From contig MEHQ01003082.1 in NCBI GenBank assembly GCA_008828725.1, positions 291,641-355,640 of the forward strand: 64,000 nucleotides of DNA. Direction: 5' to 3'. This DNA comes from Saccharina japonica (taxonomy: Eukaryota; Sar; Phaeophyceae; Laminariales; Laminariaceae). The notes beneath the pieces were generated by a model. The model did no database searches. It was not told where the DNA came from and was given only the letters and a program-made list of their open reading frames with translations. Below are positions 35,511-46,871 of this stretch, in pieces (the stretch's first letter is position 1; each line of letters opens with the position of its first letter). Position numbers and translations under genes: made by a program.

Positions 35511-36245
35511 CTCTACTTGGAGTATCGAGTATTGTTCGTACTCCGAGTGACTGAGAGTATTAGAGTACTGGTGCCTAAATACTCGGAGTACTTGGAGTAT
35601 GAGCAGTACTGAAGGCCCAAATACTCCGAGTACTGGGAGTATGAGCAGTACTTATACTCGAGTACAAGCAGAACTCGGAGTAAAAACATCTAATTACTCG
35701 GAGTACTCCGAGTATCGAGAGTATTGGAACCGAAATACTGCGAGTACACAAAGTACCTGAAGTATTTTTTTCTCGAGAAATACTCTAATTATGACTCCGA
35801 GGTAATGGAAGCATCTGTGAATTTTTAAATGCTATAAACGCCAGTCACATGTTCCCAGAGACCTGGGAGGAATGACGGCGAGTCTTTAAAATGATGCAAA
35901 GATGCTCCTACTACTTCACACTCCGAGTATACTCCGAGTATCGAGTACATTTCGTACTCCGAGTACTTAAGAGTATCAGAGTATTAGCGGCCTGAATACT
36001 CGGAGTACTTGGAGTATGAGCAGTACTGAAGCCCCAAATACTCGGAGTACAAGGAGTACCCGCAGTATCGGACCCCGAAATACTCCGAGTAAAGCAGTAT
36101 CGAGGTGTTCNTACCCGAAATACTCCGAGTACGAGCAGTATCCGGAGATCACTTGACGAACCCGCGAAATACTCCGAGTACACGAAGTACCTGAAGTAAT
36201 TTATCTCCAATACTCGGGACTTTACTCCAAGGTACTCGGCCGTCA
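35511..36245 (+). repeat. TACTCCGAGTA palindrome array, copy 1
   Basis: Built from ACTCCGAGTA / TACTCGGAGTA, which are complementary to each other, plus TTGGAGTATGAGCAGTACTG units. A non-repetitive island (35770-35910: CTCGAGAAATACTC, CTATAAACGCCAGTCAC, ATGATGCAAAGATGCTCC) interrupts it. The whole arrangement, island included, is found inverted at 62860-63540. One unresolved base is at 36111. Confidence 0.8.
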
Positions 36246-37499
36246 ACATAACTTGGGTTCAAACATGATAAACATGTTTGGCGGGATCTCTAAGAACGAT
36301 TGAGTCAATAGTAACGGTTCCACCATATTTCGAGTATATTTTATCCCCAAAAATGCAGGTGAAACAGTCTAAAAAGGTCTACTCACTTATTTATGTACAG
36401 TAATACGCAGATACTCATACAAACGTCGTATTTATGTACTATACATACCTTCTGATATGCGTAGTAGGTTTTCGATTCGTCCTTGCGCCACTCCCCTAGG
36501 CATGTCCCGGAGGGGAACCTTGTATGGGTTATTGCTGCTCAATAATAAGCGGCAGTCGCCGTTCCCTGCCAACGACTCGTTCGATGCCTGCGGATGGGCT
36601 CAACGTCGATAGATACTCGCAGGTAATATTTCACGCCACTCAATAACATCAAAACTAAATGGAACACGATTCGTTATTCAGCCCGACACGCTCTGACACA
36701 ACACCCTCCCGATCGGACCGAGACATAGTTCTCCCCCGCAAAACAACACATCAATAGTATTGGGGGTCACGTACTGATCTGGGTAAACGCCTTCCTGGTG
36801 TCGTCCAAACTACAAACACTCCAAGAACACTACGTGAGGAAAACTGATTAATACGTGGAAGCGACCTGACCCAGTATTGCCTATAATATAACCAGAACAT
36901 AGTACGAAATCCACGGATGGATCGAGTATTGATGGAAACAAGACTGAATATTGTTTTGTACGATTAATCCCGGCCGCAATTCATCAACAATATAGGAAAT
37001 GCCGATAAAACGTGATATTCAATTTACGATCCCTGACGCATTAGATCGTCAAATGAAGGCCCGTTAATGAATATCCGACGCAATGATTATCCATCGAAAG
37101 CCGCCAAGAAGACGCTTTCAACCCTACACTCGGCGGCTTAAAACCCTCGAATACAAATCGTGCCGTACCCCTCAGAGAGCGCACGAAATACAAAAAAGGT
37201 TCCGTTCACTACCCACAACGACGGGCAATTGATCATCCACCCATTCACGTTCTACATCAATTGACGAAAACGAACTGAAACCATGAATAATACACAACAA
37301 ACAACAATAATAACATAACTCCACTACCAGGGGGGGCCGGGGATTTGGGTATCATACACCTAACCTCCCCCGGAGGGCTCGAATTATATATTTTTAACAA
37401 CCATTTTGTTTTTAGTGTATCCAGGGTGTATCGGCGTATGTGATTTGTGTGACAGAGTACCGGAGAGGAGCAAACCCTCACATCGAGCAAAATAACATA
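36246..37499. other. No gene seen
   Basis: AT-rich; no long open frame on either strand until 37257. No repeat noticed apart from a G8 tract near 37331. Confidence 0.5.
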
Positions 37500-37868
37500 A
37501 CATGACACCACACATCACTCGTGCGACATATTGTACCTGGTATAATTGTTCTGTATTGCTGCTTGGTCGAGCATTGTTAGTATAGTACATGGCCATGTGC
37601 TTAACGATCATACCATTATACCGGCATTTACTCGTAAGCGTAGTCTTACCGTTTTACGGCTTAGCCAGGCATTCCACGATGTAATATGTGAGTGTCGAAC
37701 ACTGTTCGCGATGTCTCCGAGAGTGACGTACACGATGTGTACAGAAGTACGTGGGAAGGCAATATTTCAACGACACCAGGCGCGGTCAGCGTTTGGTTTT
37801 CCTGGTGGATTATCGTTGCAAGGGTATACACAGGTGTTGAAGAGGCCTACCTGGGGTCTATACATAGC
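37500..37868 (+). repeat. R400 dispersed repeat, opposite orientation
   Basis: Reverse-complement partner of 3811-4215. Shared blocks are TGCGACATATTGTACCTGGT, GCTTGGTCGAGC, CCGTAAAACGG (inverted) and TAGACCCCAGGTAGG. It lies directly beside the DIRS-like remnant, but no functional link is evident. Confidence 0.6.
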
Positions 37869-37949
37869 TATCTGCTAAGAAGGAGGGAACCTGGATGCTG
37901 ATCCGACCAAGCCTGTCGACCGAATACAACCTTAACCCTGCAAAACATT

Positions 37950-40900
37950 CGGATGCCCTCGGAAGCAGCTGATAAGATAAGGCAAACGCGATTCATGCTA
38001 TCCTCTCCCCCACGCCCCATTCGCCTATGCTCTTCTCCATCGCCTTGATCATTTCCGATGTTAGTGGTCTCTTCACCCGCGTCTGGTTCCCTGCCTCCAC
38101 GTGTGCCCTCTTGATCGAATTTTTCACCGCTTTGATCCTGAAATGTTGCAGTGGCAACGACAACCTCACCCACTGTTCACGGTAGAAGTTCATCGGGATC
38201 AGTTTCCCTGCCACGGTAGCTTCCATGTACTTTCATCTCCGTACACACAGTGGGCCATAAACTCCGTCAGTGCGTCCACCAGCTCCCACTCGCTGACCGT
38301 CTTCCCGCAACCAGTTCCCCTTTCCTTGCATTATCCTCCAGCTCACCCATATCCTCCAACCTTGCGCACAATTTTTTTGAGTCGACCTTGCTACCCGCCC
38401 GAGTGCGTAGCTGCGCGCACGATCTACGAACATGTATCTGTACCTTCCTTCCCAAGCTCCCGGTCCTGCCAAACGACCATGGGACGTTCTGTGGTCAGCC
38501 TGGTCTGGATTTCATCTTCCTTCCTTCTCATTATCCCGTCGACCAGTACGTATTCCACCCCCTGCACGTGCTACGCCTGAAACCTCCACCCCCTATCCTG
38601 AAACCTCCACCCCCCTATCCGCTCCAGCACCTCCACAACCCTCATCATCCACCCCGACCTCTCTTCTCCGTTTCTCCCTCCGCAGTTAATTCACCACTGC
38701 ACCGCCGATGAACTACCCTCTCTCATCAGTACCGGTTCCCCCTCTTATTCTGGCCTGTCCTTCCTGATCACTATCATCACGTATGCTGTCACCATCATGC
38801 CCATTAGTTCCAGAACATTGATGGACAAACGGTCACCGCCTCCGCCCTTCCTGCTCCTAATCGTCCTTTGCCTCTCCTCCTCTGACAAGGTGTATCTTCA
38901 GTACACGCCCGTCTCCAGGCACCGTATTTCAACAGCCTCGTACGAAGCGTCAGAACACCAGATCCTGCTGTGTGTCTGTTCACGAGCTTAAACAACGGCG
39001 CCGCCAACCCCCCCCCCCCGGGTTGGCAACGACGCTGTAAAACACGCCACTCGCTGCGTGAGCTAGACAACCAGGGTGCCGTTTTTTTTTTGTTTTTTTT
39101 GGCGGTCACCAAAGCTGGCGGTCGAGTGGATCATTTGTGCCTTGGGTGGAGAACCGTTGCTCCGCACAAGGGGAATGGTCGTATCACGTAGTGTCAATAT
39201 GGTACGGCATCCGCGAGGCAGTTACATATTAAACCCCATTGCTGTCTCCAGAAGTGGCCACACCAGAAATTAAATTAACTCATTGAAGCTGTCATCAATG
39301 TGCAAGTCCGCCTCAGAGGCGGTTCTTAGCAGGATGCAGCTCACTCTCCATGCGACTCGCCCAATACCTCACGGCGCTTCGCGCTTGGTGCAAGCAATGT
39401 CTGCCTGGTTGGTGAAAACCCAACGCGCTCCGTCCCGGCATTGTAGGGATGCGAGGGTCTATGGTCATATGACTACGGCCGTGCACAAGATGAGTACACC
39501 GCCCCCCTCCCGGCAATACCCTTTTTCACGCACCATCTCCACCACCCCGTGTTCTCCATGAACTCCTCCGTCAGCCTCAGCACCCTCCTGGCCTCCACCT
39601 TCTCCCTCCCCCCTTTTATTCTACCCGTTCCGATACAGCTTGCTCAGCTGCAAAAGCCGCCGCACGAAATAACCCCCCGGTTTGATCACGTAGACCACAA
39701 GGTGCAGCTTCCCCGCCAACACAAAGAACTCCCGTACTGTCGCCGTGCGCCTGCCTTTGGGACACTGCCCCAGCAGCTCCTGTAGCTGCTTGATGTTTTC
39801 GGCGGGCGGTGAAATCGTAATTTTCCCCGTGTCCGAGTCAAACCGCAGTACCTTGCTGTGGCACCCAATCTGTGACCTTGTGGAACAGGAGGGGCTCCTA
39901 GCCTTCCGCCCTCTCCCCCAAAGCCTGAAAATGAATCGATTCCAGCGATTGCGCCAGCGCTAAGTACCTCCCCACGTCTTGTTCCTACTTAGCCTCCACT
40001 GAGACGGCGTCGTCCAAAATCACCCACGCAGTGTATTTAACTCCTCCACCCTCTGCAGCCTCTACTGTGCAGCTCTCGGGTAGCGGTTCCGCCACTAACC
40101 CCGTATCCTCGGCGATTCGGCAAAACGCTGTGGCTGTCACTCCCGCGACCAAGGTCGTCGCCGATGCTCAAGTCGTTTGTCGCTACGCCTGTTCAATGAC
40201 ACTCGCTATCGTCCCTCACTACCCGGGGCTCCCCGTCCATCCGAACTGCAGCCGCAAGTCGACGAACATAAACTCCCCAGAACATACGCGAAGCTCGCTG
40301 CCCCCGCCGGAGCCACCCCCCCCCCTGCCGAAATGCACTCTTCACGTCCATTTTCTGAATCAGGAGTCTTCTTCCCCTCCCGAATGTGTCCCGAAGCCCC
40401 AGACTTCTCCGCATTACCTGACGTATCACGTCCGCTAGATGGCACGCCGGAATCTGATCCCAGTACGTTGTCTCGTTCCTGGCCGCCCCCCCTCCCCCCT
40501 CCCCTTCGGTTCGTTACTGAATGTAGAATGGTGGATTATTCCCCTCTTCCCTTTGTCGTCCACTACTCCCATGAGGTTCACCCGCAGGCCTCGAATCATC
40601 TCCGCCAATCTCACCCGGACCATGATTGCTCTCCCCGTCTTAACGCCGCCCACCACTTCCTCCCACACCTCGATCGCTTTCCTGTCGGCGCTACTATAGT
40701 TTCCGTACGCCAGCGCACGCTCGAGGTTGGCCCCTGGGCCTACGTCCACCGGCACTTCCACCCTCGCGATCTGCTCCAACAGTGAAATCTGGTCGATATT
40801 GTTCTGCTCCCCAGATAATTTCGTCATGCACTCAGTATCAAAATGGGGTGCCAGTAACCACCCACCCTGCCTCCACACTACCTTCCCGATATCGCGCCCG

Positions 40901-41200
40901 TCACGTTTCAAACTATCTCCCCCAACCTCAGATACCATTCGTACGAGTCGATCCCGCCCCTGCGCGATCTCCTGTTTTCCTCAAACGCTTTAACGCCCAC
41001 TTCCACCTCTGGATCTCTCCCCTCACTACTACCCGCGCCTGTTGCCGCCCCCTTGCGTTCCTCGGTTGCTTCGTACCTGCCCCCTCGTTTCGTGCGTGAC
41101 CTAGCCCTCCCCGTTTGTCCCGTGCACGGCCCCACCGTGAAACTTCCCTCCCGTTTCGTACCCGGCCTCGCCGCAAACCCTCCTCTCTTGTTCCGCGCGC
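37950..41200 (-). mobile_element. DIRS-like (tyrosine recombinase) retrotransposon, fossil
   Basis: Minus-strand coding remnants lie in the order expected for DIRS elements. Reverse transcriptase fingers are at 40940-40560 (ARVEVPVDVG, RGLRVNLMGVVDD), an RT catalytic region with KMDVKSAFRQ is near 40350, and an ILDDAVSVE stretch near 40010. The RT/RNase H connection is at 39880-39590 (VREFFVLAGKLHLVVYVI, YFVRRLLQLSKLY). A tyrosine-recombinase N-terminal region is at 38480-37990 (FYREQWVRLSLPL, VKRPLTSEMIKAMEKSIG, EWGVGERIA). It is clearly broken, with at least half a dozen interruptions and no intact long frame. Terminal repeats were not identified, so the ends are approximate. Antisense frames across it are shadows. 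Confidence 0.65.
39461..39515 (+). pseudogene. Possible 5S-rRNA-like 5' fragment
   Basis: GACTACGGCCGTG... followed by GATGAGTACACCGCCCCC resembles the start of eukaryotic 5S rRNA (GxCTACGGCCATACC...). GGTCATATGACTACGGCCGT (39461-39480) is repeated exactly at 3688-3707 in an unrelated context. Only the first third would be present. This is a weak call made from memory of the 5S consensus. Confidence 0.25.
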
Positions 41201-41560
41201 AGTCCCACCGCGCGCTCTTCCCCTCTCATTTCGTGCCCGGCACCACCGTGCGCATCCCTTTTAATCCCTGTACGGCCCCGCCGCTCGTTACCATTCTCGT
41301 TCCGTGCACGGCCCGTCCATGCACGTCCCTTCCTGGTCCGTGTGCGGCCCCGCCGCTCGTATCGATTATTGTTCCGTGCGCGGCCCCGTCGTGCGCTTTC
41401 CCTCTTGATCCTTGTGCGGCCCCGCCGCTAGTCTCCATCCGCGTACCGTACACGGCCACGCCGCGCACCGCCCTGCTTGATCCGTGTGAGGCCCCGTCGC
41501 TTATCTCCATTCCCATTTTGTACACGGCCCTGCTGCGCACCTCCCCCTTCGGTTCGTGCT
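41090..41560. repeat. GC-rich minisatellite, ~36/72-bp period
   Basis: Repeated CGGCCCCGCCGCTCGT / CGGCCCCGTCGTGCGC blocks with intervening TTCCGTG(C/T)(G/A)CGG at about 36- and 72-base spacing. Both strands are open as a result. It sits at the upstream edge of the DIRS-like remnant. Confidence 0.65.
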
Positions 41561-41690
41561 TATTCCCATGGCGCCCTTCACTACCCATTGTTTGTCACTG
41601 CCCATTGTTCGTGCGGCCCTGCCCCGTAACCATACGCAGTGTCCTCCACCTTGCGCCTGTAGGTCGCTATGAACAGCAGTACTAGGAAAA

Positions 41691-42734
41691 AATGACACCA
41701 AGAATCCATAGCGACTTAATTCCGTATATATTTGAGAAAATAACACGCAAGCATCCCCCTCACATTGTTTCACCGCACAAACGACACCAGGCCTCCACAG
41801 CCCCATCGAACTCGAGGAAGGGGAACACATAGCAAGCACTCCCTGTGCACACCCTGCGCACGCGCGCTCCCCCACATTATCTCAAAACAATACCGATACC
41901 AGGCAGCCCTATCGCATTGGATAAAGAACCTGCCCTCTCTGTGTACCTACACAACCCCACCAAACGTATCTCATATAAACCACAATGTGACTCACATATA
42001 CTGTTATCGGGCAACCAGAACTTATTGCAACGAAAATCCAAACGCGCACCCGTACACAAAGAGGTACCCCCCATCCTGTTACACGCATCCGACCAGTACA
42101 ACTCCCGCAATTACCGCCCCTTCACGCCCCGCAGGCATTGGTGCCAGCTTGGAGTAGTACAACCAGGCAGTATGATACGTACTTTTGGTTTTCACGGAAC
42201 TTCAACCCGGCCACGACCACCACAAGTGAAACTGATACCCTGTGATGATGCTGACCACCATGCATGGTGACTACTGCGCTCCGCGTCCTCGGGAGAAATG
42301 GCGGCCTTGCGCTAACGTCTGCGGCAAACCCAGTACCCAAGCCACCATGCAATGAAAACGAGCAAAGAGCGGTCCAGCAGCAGTACAGCAGTAGTACGGG
42401 CATTGAAGTAGACATTAAAATGTAATGGCTCAACCAACAATAAATGCAAAATAAACACAACCATCCAATTGGTCATACTCACAGATGGCGTATTATTTTC
42501 ATTTTTATATTTAAACGAGTACCATGTGCCCTACAACGAGCTTACATACTACTGTCGGCTAATCAAGGCTAGCTGTACGGGCGGAGCCGTCGCTCTACAG
42601 GAAGTATCAGCAGAACTCACCGCTTACGTACTAACATTTATATAAAAAATGAACACAAGCAAACGTGATCGTAAAAACTCCGCACTTCTCGTTATGCAAC
42701 CCAACCTGCCCGACGCATAAGCAATACTCCTTCG
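41691..42734. other. No gene seen
   Basis: Several 100-140-codon frames overlap on both strands without known domains. No repeats noticed. Confidence 0.4.
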
Positions 42735-43187
42735 TTGCCTTTAAAGCCTGCCGCTTGGTTTGATGGGCTGTCTATCTACCTGCGTACCATACCTACATGC
42801 CCCTCGAGCTCTGGCGCGCCCATTCATAGCACAAGTTTCTTCAGTAAACCGAATCCACGCACGTTTATCATGAATACTTCGTGGCGTACGTTCTTCGTAA
42901 AGCGACCAAGGAATGTGGGCGCCTCGGCTTGTGCCCAGCCAACTAAGACTATCTGCCAAACACCTGCCTCCCCACACTGTTGGCTTGACGGCTTGGAAGG
43001 CCTCTTTGCTTGGTGTCTGGTCATCAACGCCACCCCCGACTATATCAAGGAGGTATTTCTTCGGCACTGCTGCCGTACGTGGTCAAATCGCTCAACTGTA
43101 CGTGTGAAGCACTGCACGAACTATTTTCGACATCTGATTGGCCAGTTCTTTCGTACGTATAAAACCGCATCGCTGTGCTGCCCATAG
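42735..43187 (+). other. Unassigned 150-codon open frame
   Basis: Open on plus, with overlapping frames open on minus (42741-43067 and 42824-43033). Neither reading shows a domain I recognise. The minus reading RGFGLLKKLVL looks mildly protein-like. Coding strand undecided. Confidence 0.2.
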
Positions 43188-43287
43188 AAAGTAGGCCCTG
43201 ATCCATTTGGTGGGCATGCCGATTGACATAACTGGCTATGTACCAATAGCATAGCCACAAACTGAGTGGGCACGTGTCATTAGGATT

Positions 43288-43881
43288 GTGGGCACAGGGG
43301 GTGGCAAAACATCCGAACTATGCCATAGGCAGCCTATACTCCCCCTAATTTTGGCGTGGGGTACCTTGAAAGCCCGGGCAAGACGCCCAGTGGGCAGCGG
43401 GAACTTCGCCGACTATTTAAACAGCATAAAAAATCGGTCGACTTATGTGCATACGATTCAACATTTCAGCAACTGGTCTGTGCCCACACACCCCGCGTAT
43501 GTGTTTCAATACGCCCTAAAAAACGAAATAGTCTTCAACACATGCCCTTGTAAGCCCAGCGCAAAGCTTAGTATACCGTGTGCCCACACTATGGGAAAAT
43601 GGCCAAACGCTGGTTCCATAGTTTGCTCGGTTGCGCGAAACCGACCAGAACAATCGGGAACGGCCGATAAAAAGGTGGCTTACAGCTACCAAAAAGTAGC
43701 ACATGCCAGTGGAGCGCCAGCTGTAGGTTGTCATGACGGCATTATTATATCTACTAGTATTAGAAGTAGAGTAGTCACAAACACTGGTGAAATGAGCTTG
43801 GCCGGTTCTGCCGTTTTTTGTGGTGAACCTGTTATCGCGTTTGTTTCCCCGCCGTTTCTGGTCAAATGGTCAACCGATTGA
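43288..43881 (+). other. Unassigned 197-codon open frame
   Basis: One of the longer frames not explained by simple repeats, starting MGTGGGKTSELCH and ending LVKWSTD. Composition is ordinary and cysteine-containing, but no domain, signal peptide or membrane segment is recognised. The opposite strand is partly open. It may be a chance frame or an exon. Confidence 0.25.
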
Positions 43882-44541
43882 AACCGATGTTTTAAACTTG
43901 AACCGTTCACTCGTAAACGTCTGCTCGGTTTCCAACAACCGGCTTCATTCAGAAGGTGCTCACATTTACTAGTGCTGAGTAGATTGTACGTACCAGTTGC
44001 AACCAAAACTATTGTCAATAATTATGATGAAAATCAACCCTTTCGTTCGAAAAATCACAGCAAGTAGCCGTATATAACGCGGGTGGCTATGCCTTATGTG
44101 GCACTTGGTACTTGGCACCATCCTGCTGTGTGGTATTTGGTGCCACACTGATACCTGGATATCTATCAATTGCATAACCCCCTGGGTGACACGCTGCTGC
44201 AGCTCCTCGAAACGACTCGTGACGGGCCCGGCAGGGCTGCACGGGCCCGAGCCGATGGGCTGAGATCGGGTCCAGAGCGTTCGAAGGGGAGTTCCTGGTT
44301 TAATGACTTTGCATGCCGTGTGCGTTCAGCATCAGCAGCTTGCAGCGAAACATTTATATCAGTATCAACGCCCTTTTTGAGTTTTAGCCAAAATCAGGTA
44401 TACCCCGTCACGTTCGTGACACAAACAGTTAAACACAAATATCAAGTACAAATAAAACGCTAGGGCACCCGTCATCGGCCAGCCTCACATCGTACGTGAT
44501 TATAGCCTAAAATGTTCAGGTCCAACTGGATTTGTGTACTT

Positions 44542-44794
44542 GACGCGTGCTACGATAAGGGTACAGTAGCGGTGTTCGGCTGAAACGTTTTCTGCATGAT
44601 GGGGGTCCGTCACCCTAAATCGTCGGAATTTCAAGGTTGATATGCGATATTTTTCGTTGTTTACCTGGGCCATTGGATAGGTCATCGGGTAGCACTTGTG
44701 TTTTCCTCCTAAATCATGTTTTGGATGGGGTATAGACCGCCTCAAGCGACCACTCCCATTAAACGAATGGTGCACCCCTACGGTAGCAAGCGTC
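44542..44794 (+). mobile_element. MITE M1, third copy
   Basis: The ends GACGCGTGCTACG and CGGTAGCAAGCGTC are inverted repeats, and one further base pair group (TT/AA) outside also pairs. The interior follows copy 14341 (GGCTGAAACGTTTTCTG, AAATCGTCGGAATTTC, TTTTCCTCC) but is clearly more diverged. Confidence 0.75.
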
Positions 44795-44799
44795 AATTT

Positions 44800-46390
44800 G
44801 TCGAGCTTTCAACTGATTTTGGCATTTTTTGGGCCAATTAGATGCCATACGCACACTGTCACCTTTACGCCTGACACGAAGACGTCAACTCACTACGTAT
44901 ATACGACCCGCCAAAATGGCATACAGTAGACATGATGCGCACGTACTGGTACATATACAGCATTATGGACACAGACGGCAGTTTGTTTGCCACACCCCGC
45001 GTCCAGGTCGGCTCAGAGTCTATTAAAGTATGTACAACACAGAAACCCCGTGCCGCCGTGTCCACGCGATTTCTCGGCGATGGTCACGGCTTCAAAGCTA
45101 GCAACGTGAGTGGGCGCCATACGTACTATTTTGCCGTGGCGTACGAGGTATCTCACTGGTTTATCCTTCACATCGTGCTAGGCATCTTCCCGAACTTATA
45201 CTGGTATGAGGCTACTCGTACGAGGTCTCTGCTTCCCGGTATTAATGCTGCCGTTTGATGGCGCGCTACGGACAATCTCAATCTAAGTCCATGTTTTGTT
45301 GGTATGCTATCGATGTGGCTATTATATACCTGATACAACAATACAGAAGAAGTAATTGTAGTACGAGTGAGTGTGACCACGAAACCATTGAAAGCATACA
45401 TATGTGAATACAGAAAAGGTCATGCAAACAATTTCAAGACTTTGGAGGACGTACATTCGCCTCCTTCCATTCTGCTGATCGCGCGCCAATTAAAAAATAA
45501 GGCTTCTGATTTATCATATTAAGAACCGAGTAGTCTTGAAGAACACCGCTCGTGTCGTGCGCTTTTATTGGGTTGCAGTGTATACCTGATGTTGGCTTAA
45601 ATGGACAAGTTATACCTGATTTTGGCTTTTTCCTCTCTTTATTCCCGTGATGTGCTGGGCTGTACCGCCGAAAATAGTGGACACCATACAAAATAAGACA
45701 TGAACACGTGGCTCCTCCAAGGATCTGGAGACGGGCACGGCAGAGCCGCGTGAGGCATGGCCTCAGGTTCAAGTTGGATTGATAGTATTTTGGGTGGGGG
45801 TTCCAACTTGAACGAAGTGCCATGTCGACTGTGTACAAGCAGCATACTGGAAAGCACCTCTACGAGTAGTATTGCATGTTCAAACAAACAAGCACAGCAA
45901 CCACTTGGACGGAGTACGAGGGATTCAAGAACTACTTACTGGGTTATACCGTATTGTCATCACGGAAACAGTGCAGGCAAAAAGAGGTCGAGCTTTTGTC
46001 TTGGAATGTGCACAAAAACCACATTTAGCGGTTACGGGTATGGATTATCTACAAACAATACGGTGTTTAGCAAAGGCATGCTGTAAACGTCACTTGTTTA
46101 GTTGTACTGCAGGTCTCGTCGTGACCTTTGCGCACGTGTTCGTTTTGCTCGTTTTGGACCGTACCGCTATTTGGTAACCTCTTGAACGGGACTCCATTTC
46201 TCCCCGCCCAGGAAACAAGAACTATACGAGTATCGCTGTTCGTCCGGGCAGACCACACATTCACGGCAAAGTGGCCCCCCAATGTACAATTAAAACGGTC
46301 ATGCAGCACTTGGAAGTGCTGCCCAACCTTCCCTCTTGTTTTGAAAACTCTGACCATCGCGTCACGTGCTCGTCCTTGAAATTGTGCAGC
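44800..46390. other. No gene assigned
   Basis: Frames of 60-134 codons occur on both strands (for example 45434-45838 minus, 46067-46357 minus) without recognisable domains. This is the upstream flank of the beta-helix exon. A promoter could not be assigned. Confidence 0.35.
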
Positions 46391-46871
46391 ATGATCTTCG
46401 ACGTCCAGGCGCTGATGATGGTTGGGTTCGTCGTCCTTTCTCTGTCCGGAGCAGACTCTGCCCCATGCCCATCGAGTACTGTTCAGGTCAACGTCACATC
46501 CACAGCCGATCTCCAGAATCTTTCGGACGCCCTGACTTGCTCGGGTAAAGGGTCTTTCAACATCACGTGGCGTTCCAGCCTAGATGTTTCAGAGAGTATC
46601 GAGGTATCCGACTGGAAGGATGTAGCGATCACTGGGATCGGGTTTCCTAGCATTCATGGTGGGCTACAAGACGGTATCGGTGGTGGAACTACAGTCGATC
46701 CCGGAGCTGGAAGTGGTATCTTCTCCGTGTCGAACAGATCATCTCTTAGCCTCGTCGACTTGGTGGTTGAGGGCGGGAGCGCAGAAAACGGGGGCGCAGT
46801 CAACCTGCGTTCTTCCAGCTCCCTGTTTGTCTTCGGCTGCACCTTCGTCAACAACACCGCTTCGTACGGAG
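46391..46871 (+). CDS. Secreted beta-helix (Pmp-like) repeat protein, first exon
   Basis: Starts at the Met at 46391, which heads a good signal peptide (hydrophobic LMMVGFVVLSLSGADSA, likely cut before PCPSS), in preference to the in-frame Met at 46271. The following ~140 residues are strand-rich with N-glycosylation-type NVT and NIT sites. They end in the GGAVNLRSSSSLFVFGCTFVNN repeat region characterised by paired GGA(I/V) and FxxN motifs, as in chlamydial polymorphic membrane proteins and many secreted proteins of brown algae. At 46872 a GTAAGA donor follows the codon start G (phase 1), exactly where the next GGA would continue. I found no matching downstream exon before the LTR element at 48451, so the gene is partial here or cut off by insertions. 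Role is probably extracellular, adhesive or structural. Confidence 0.6.

Noticed and set aside
41053-41685. 210-codon plus frame rich in Pro, Ala and Cys
   Set aside because: Produced by the GC-rich minisatellite at 41090-41560, open on both strands.
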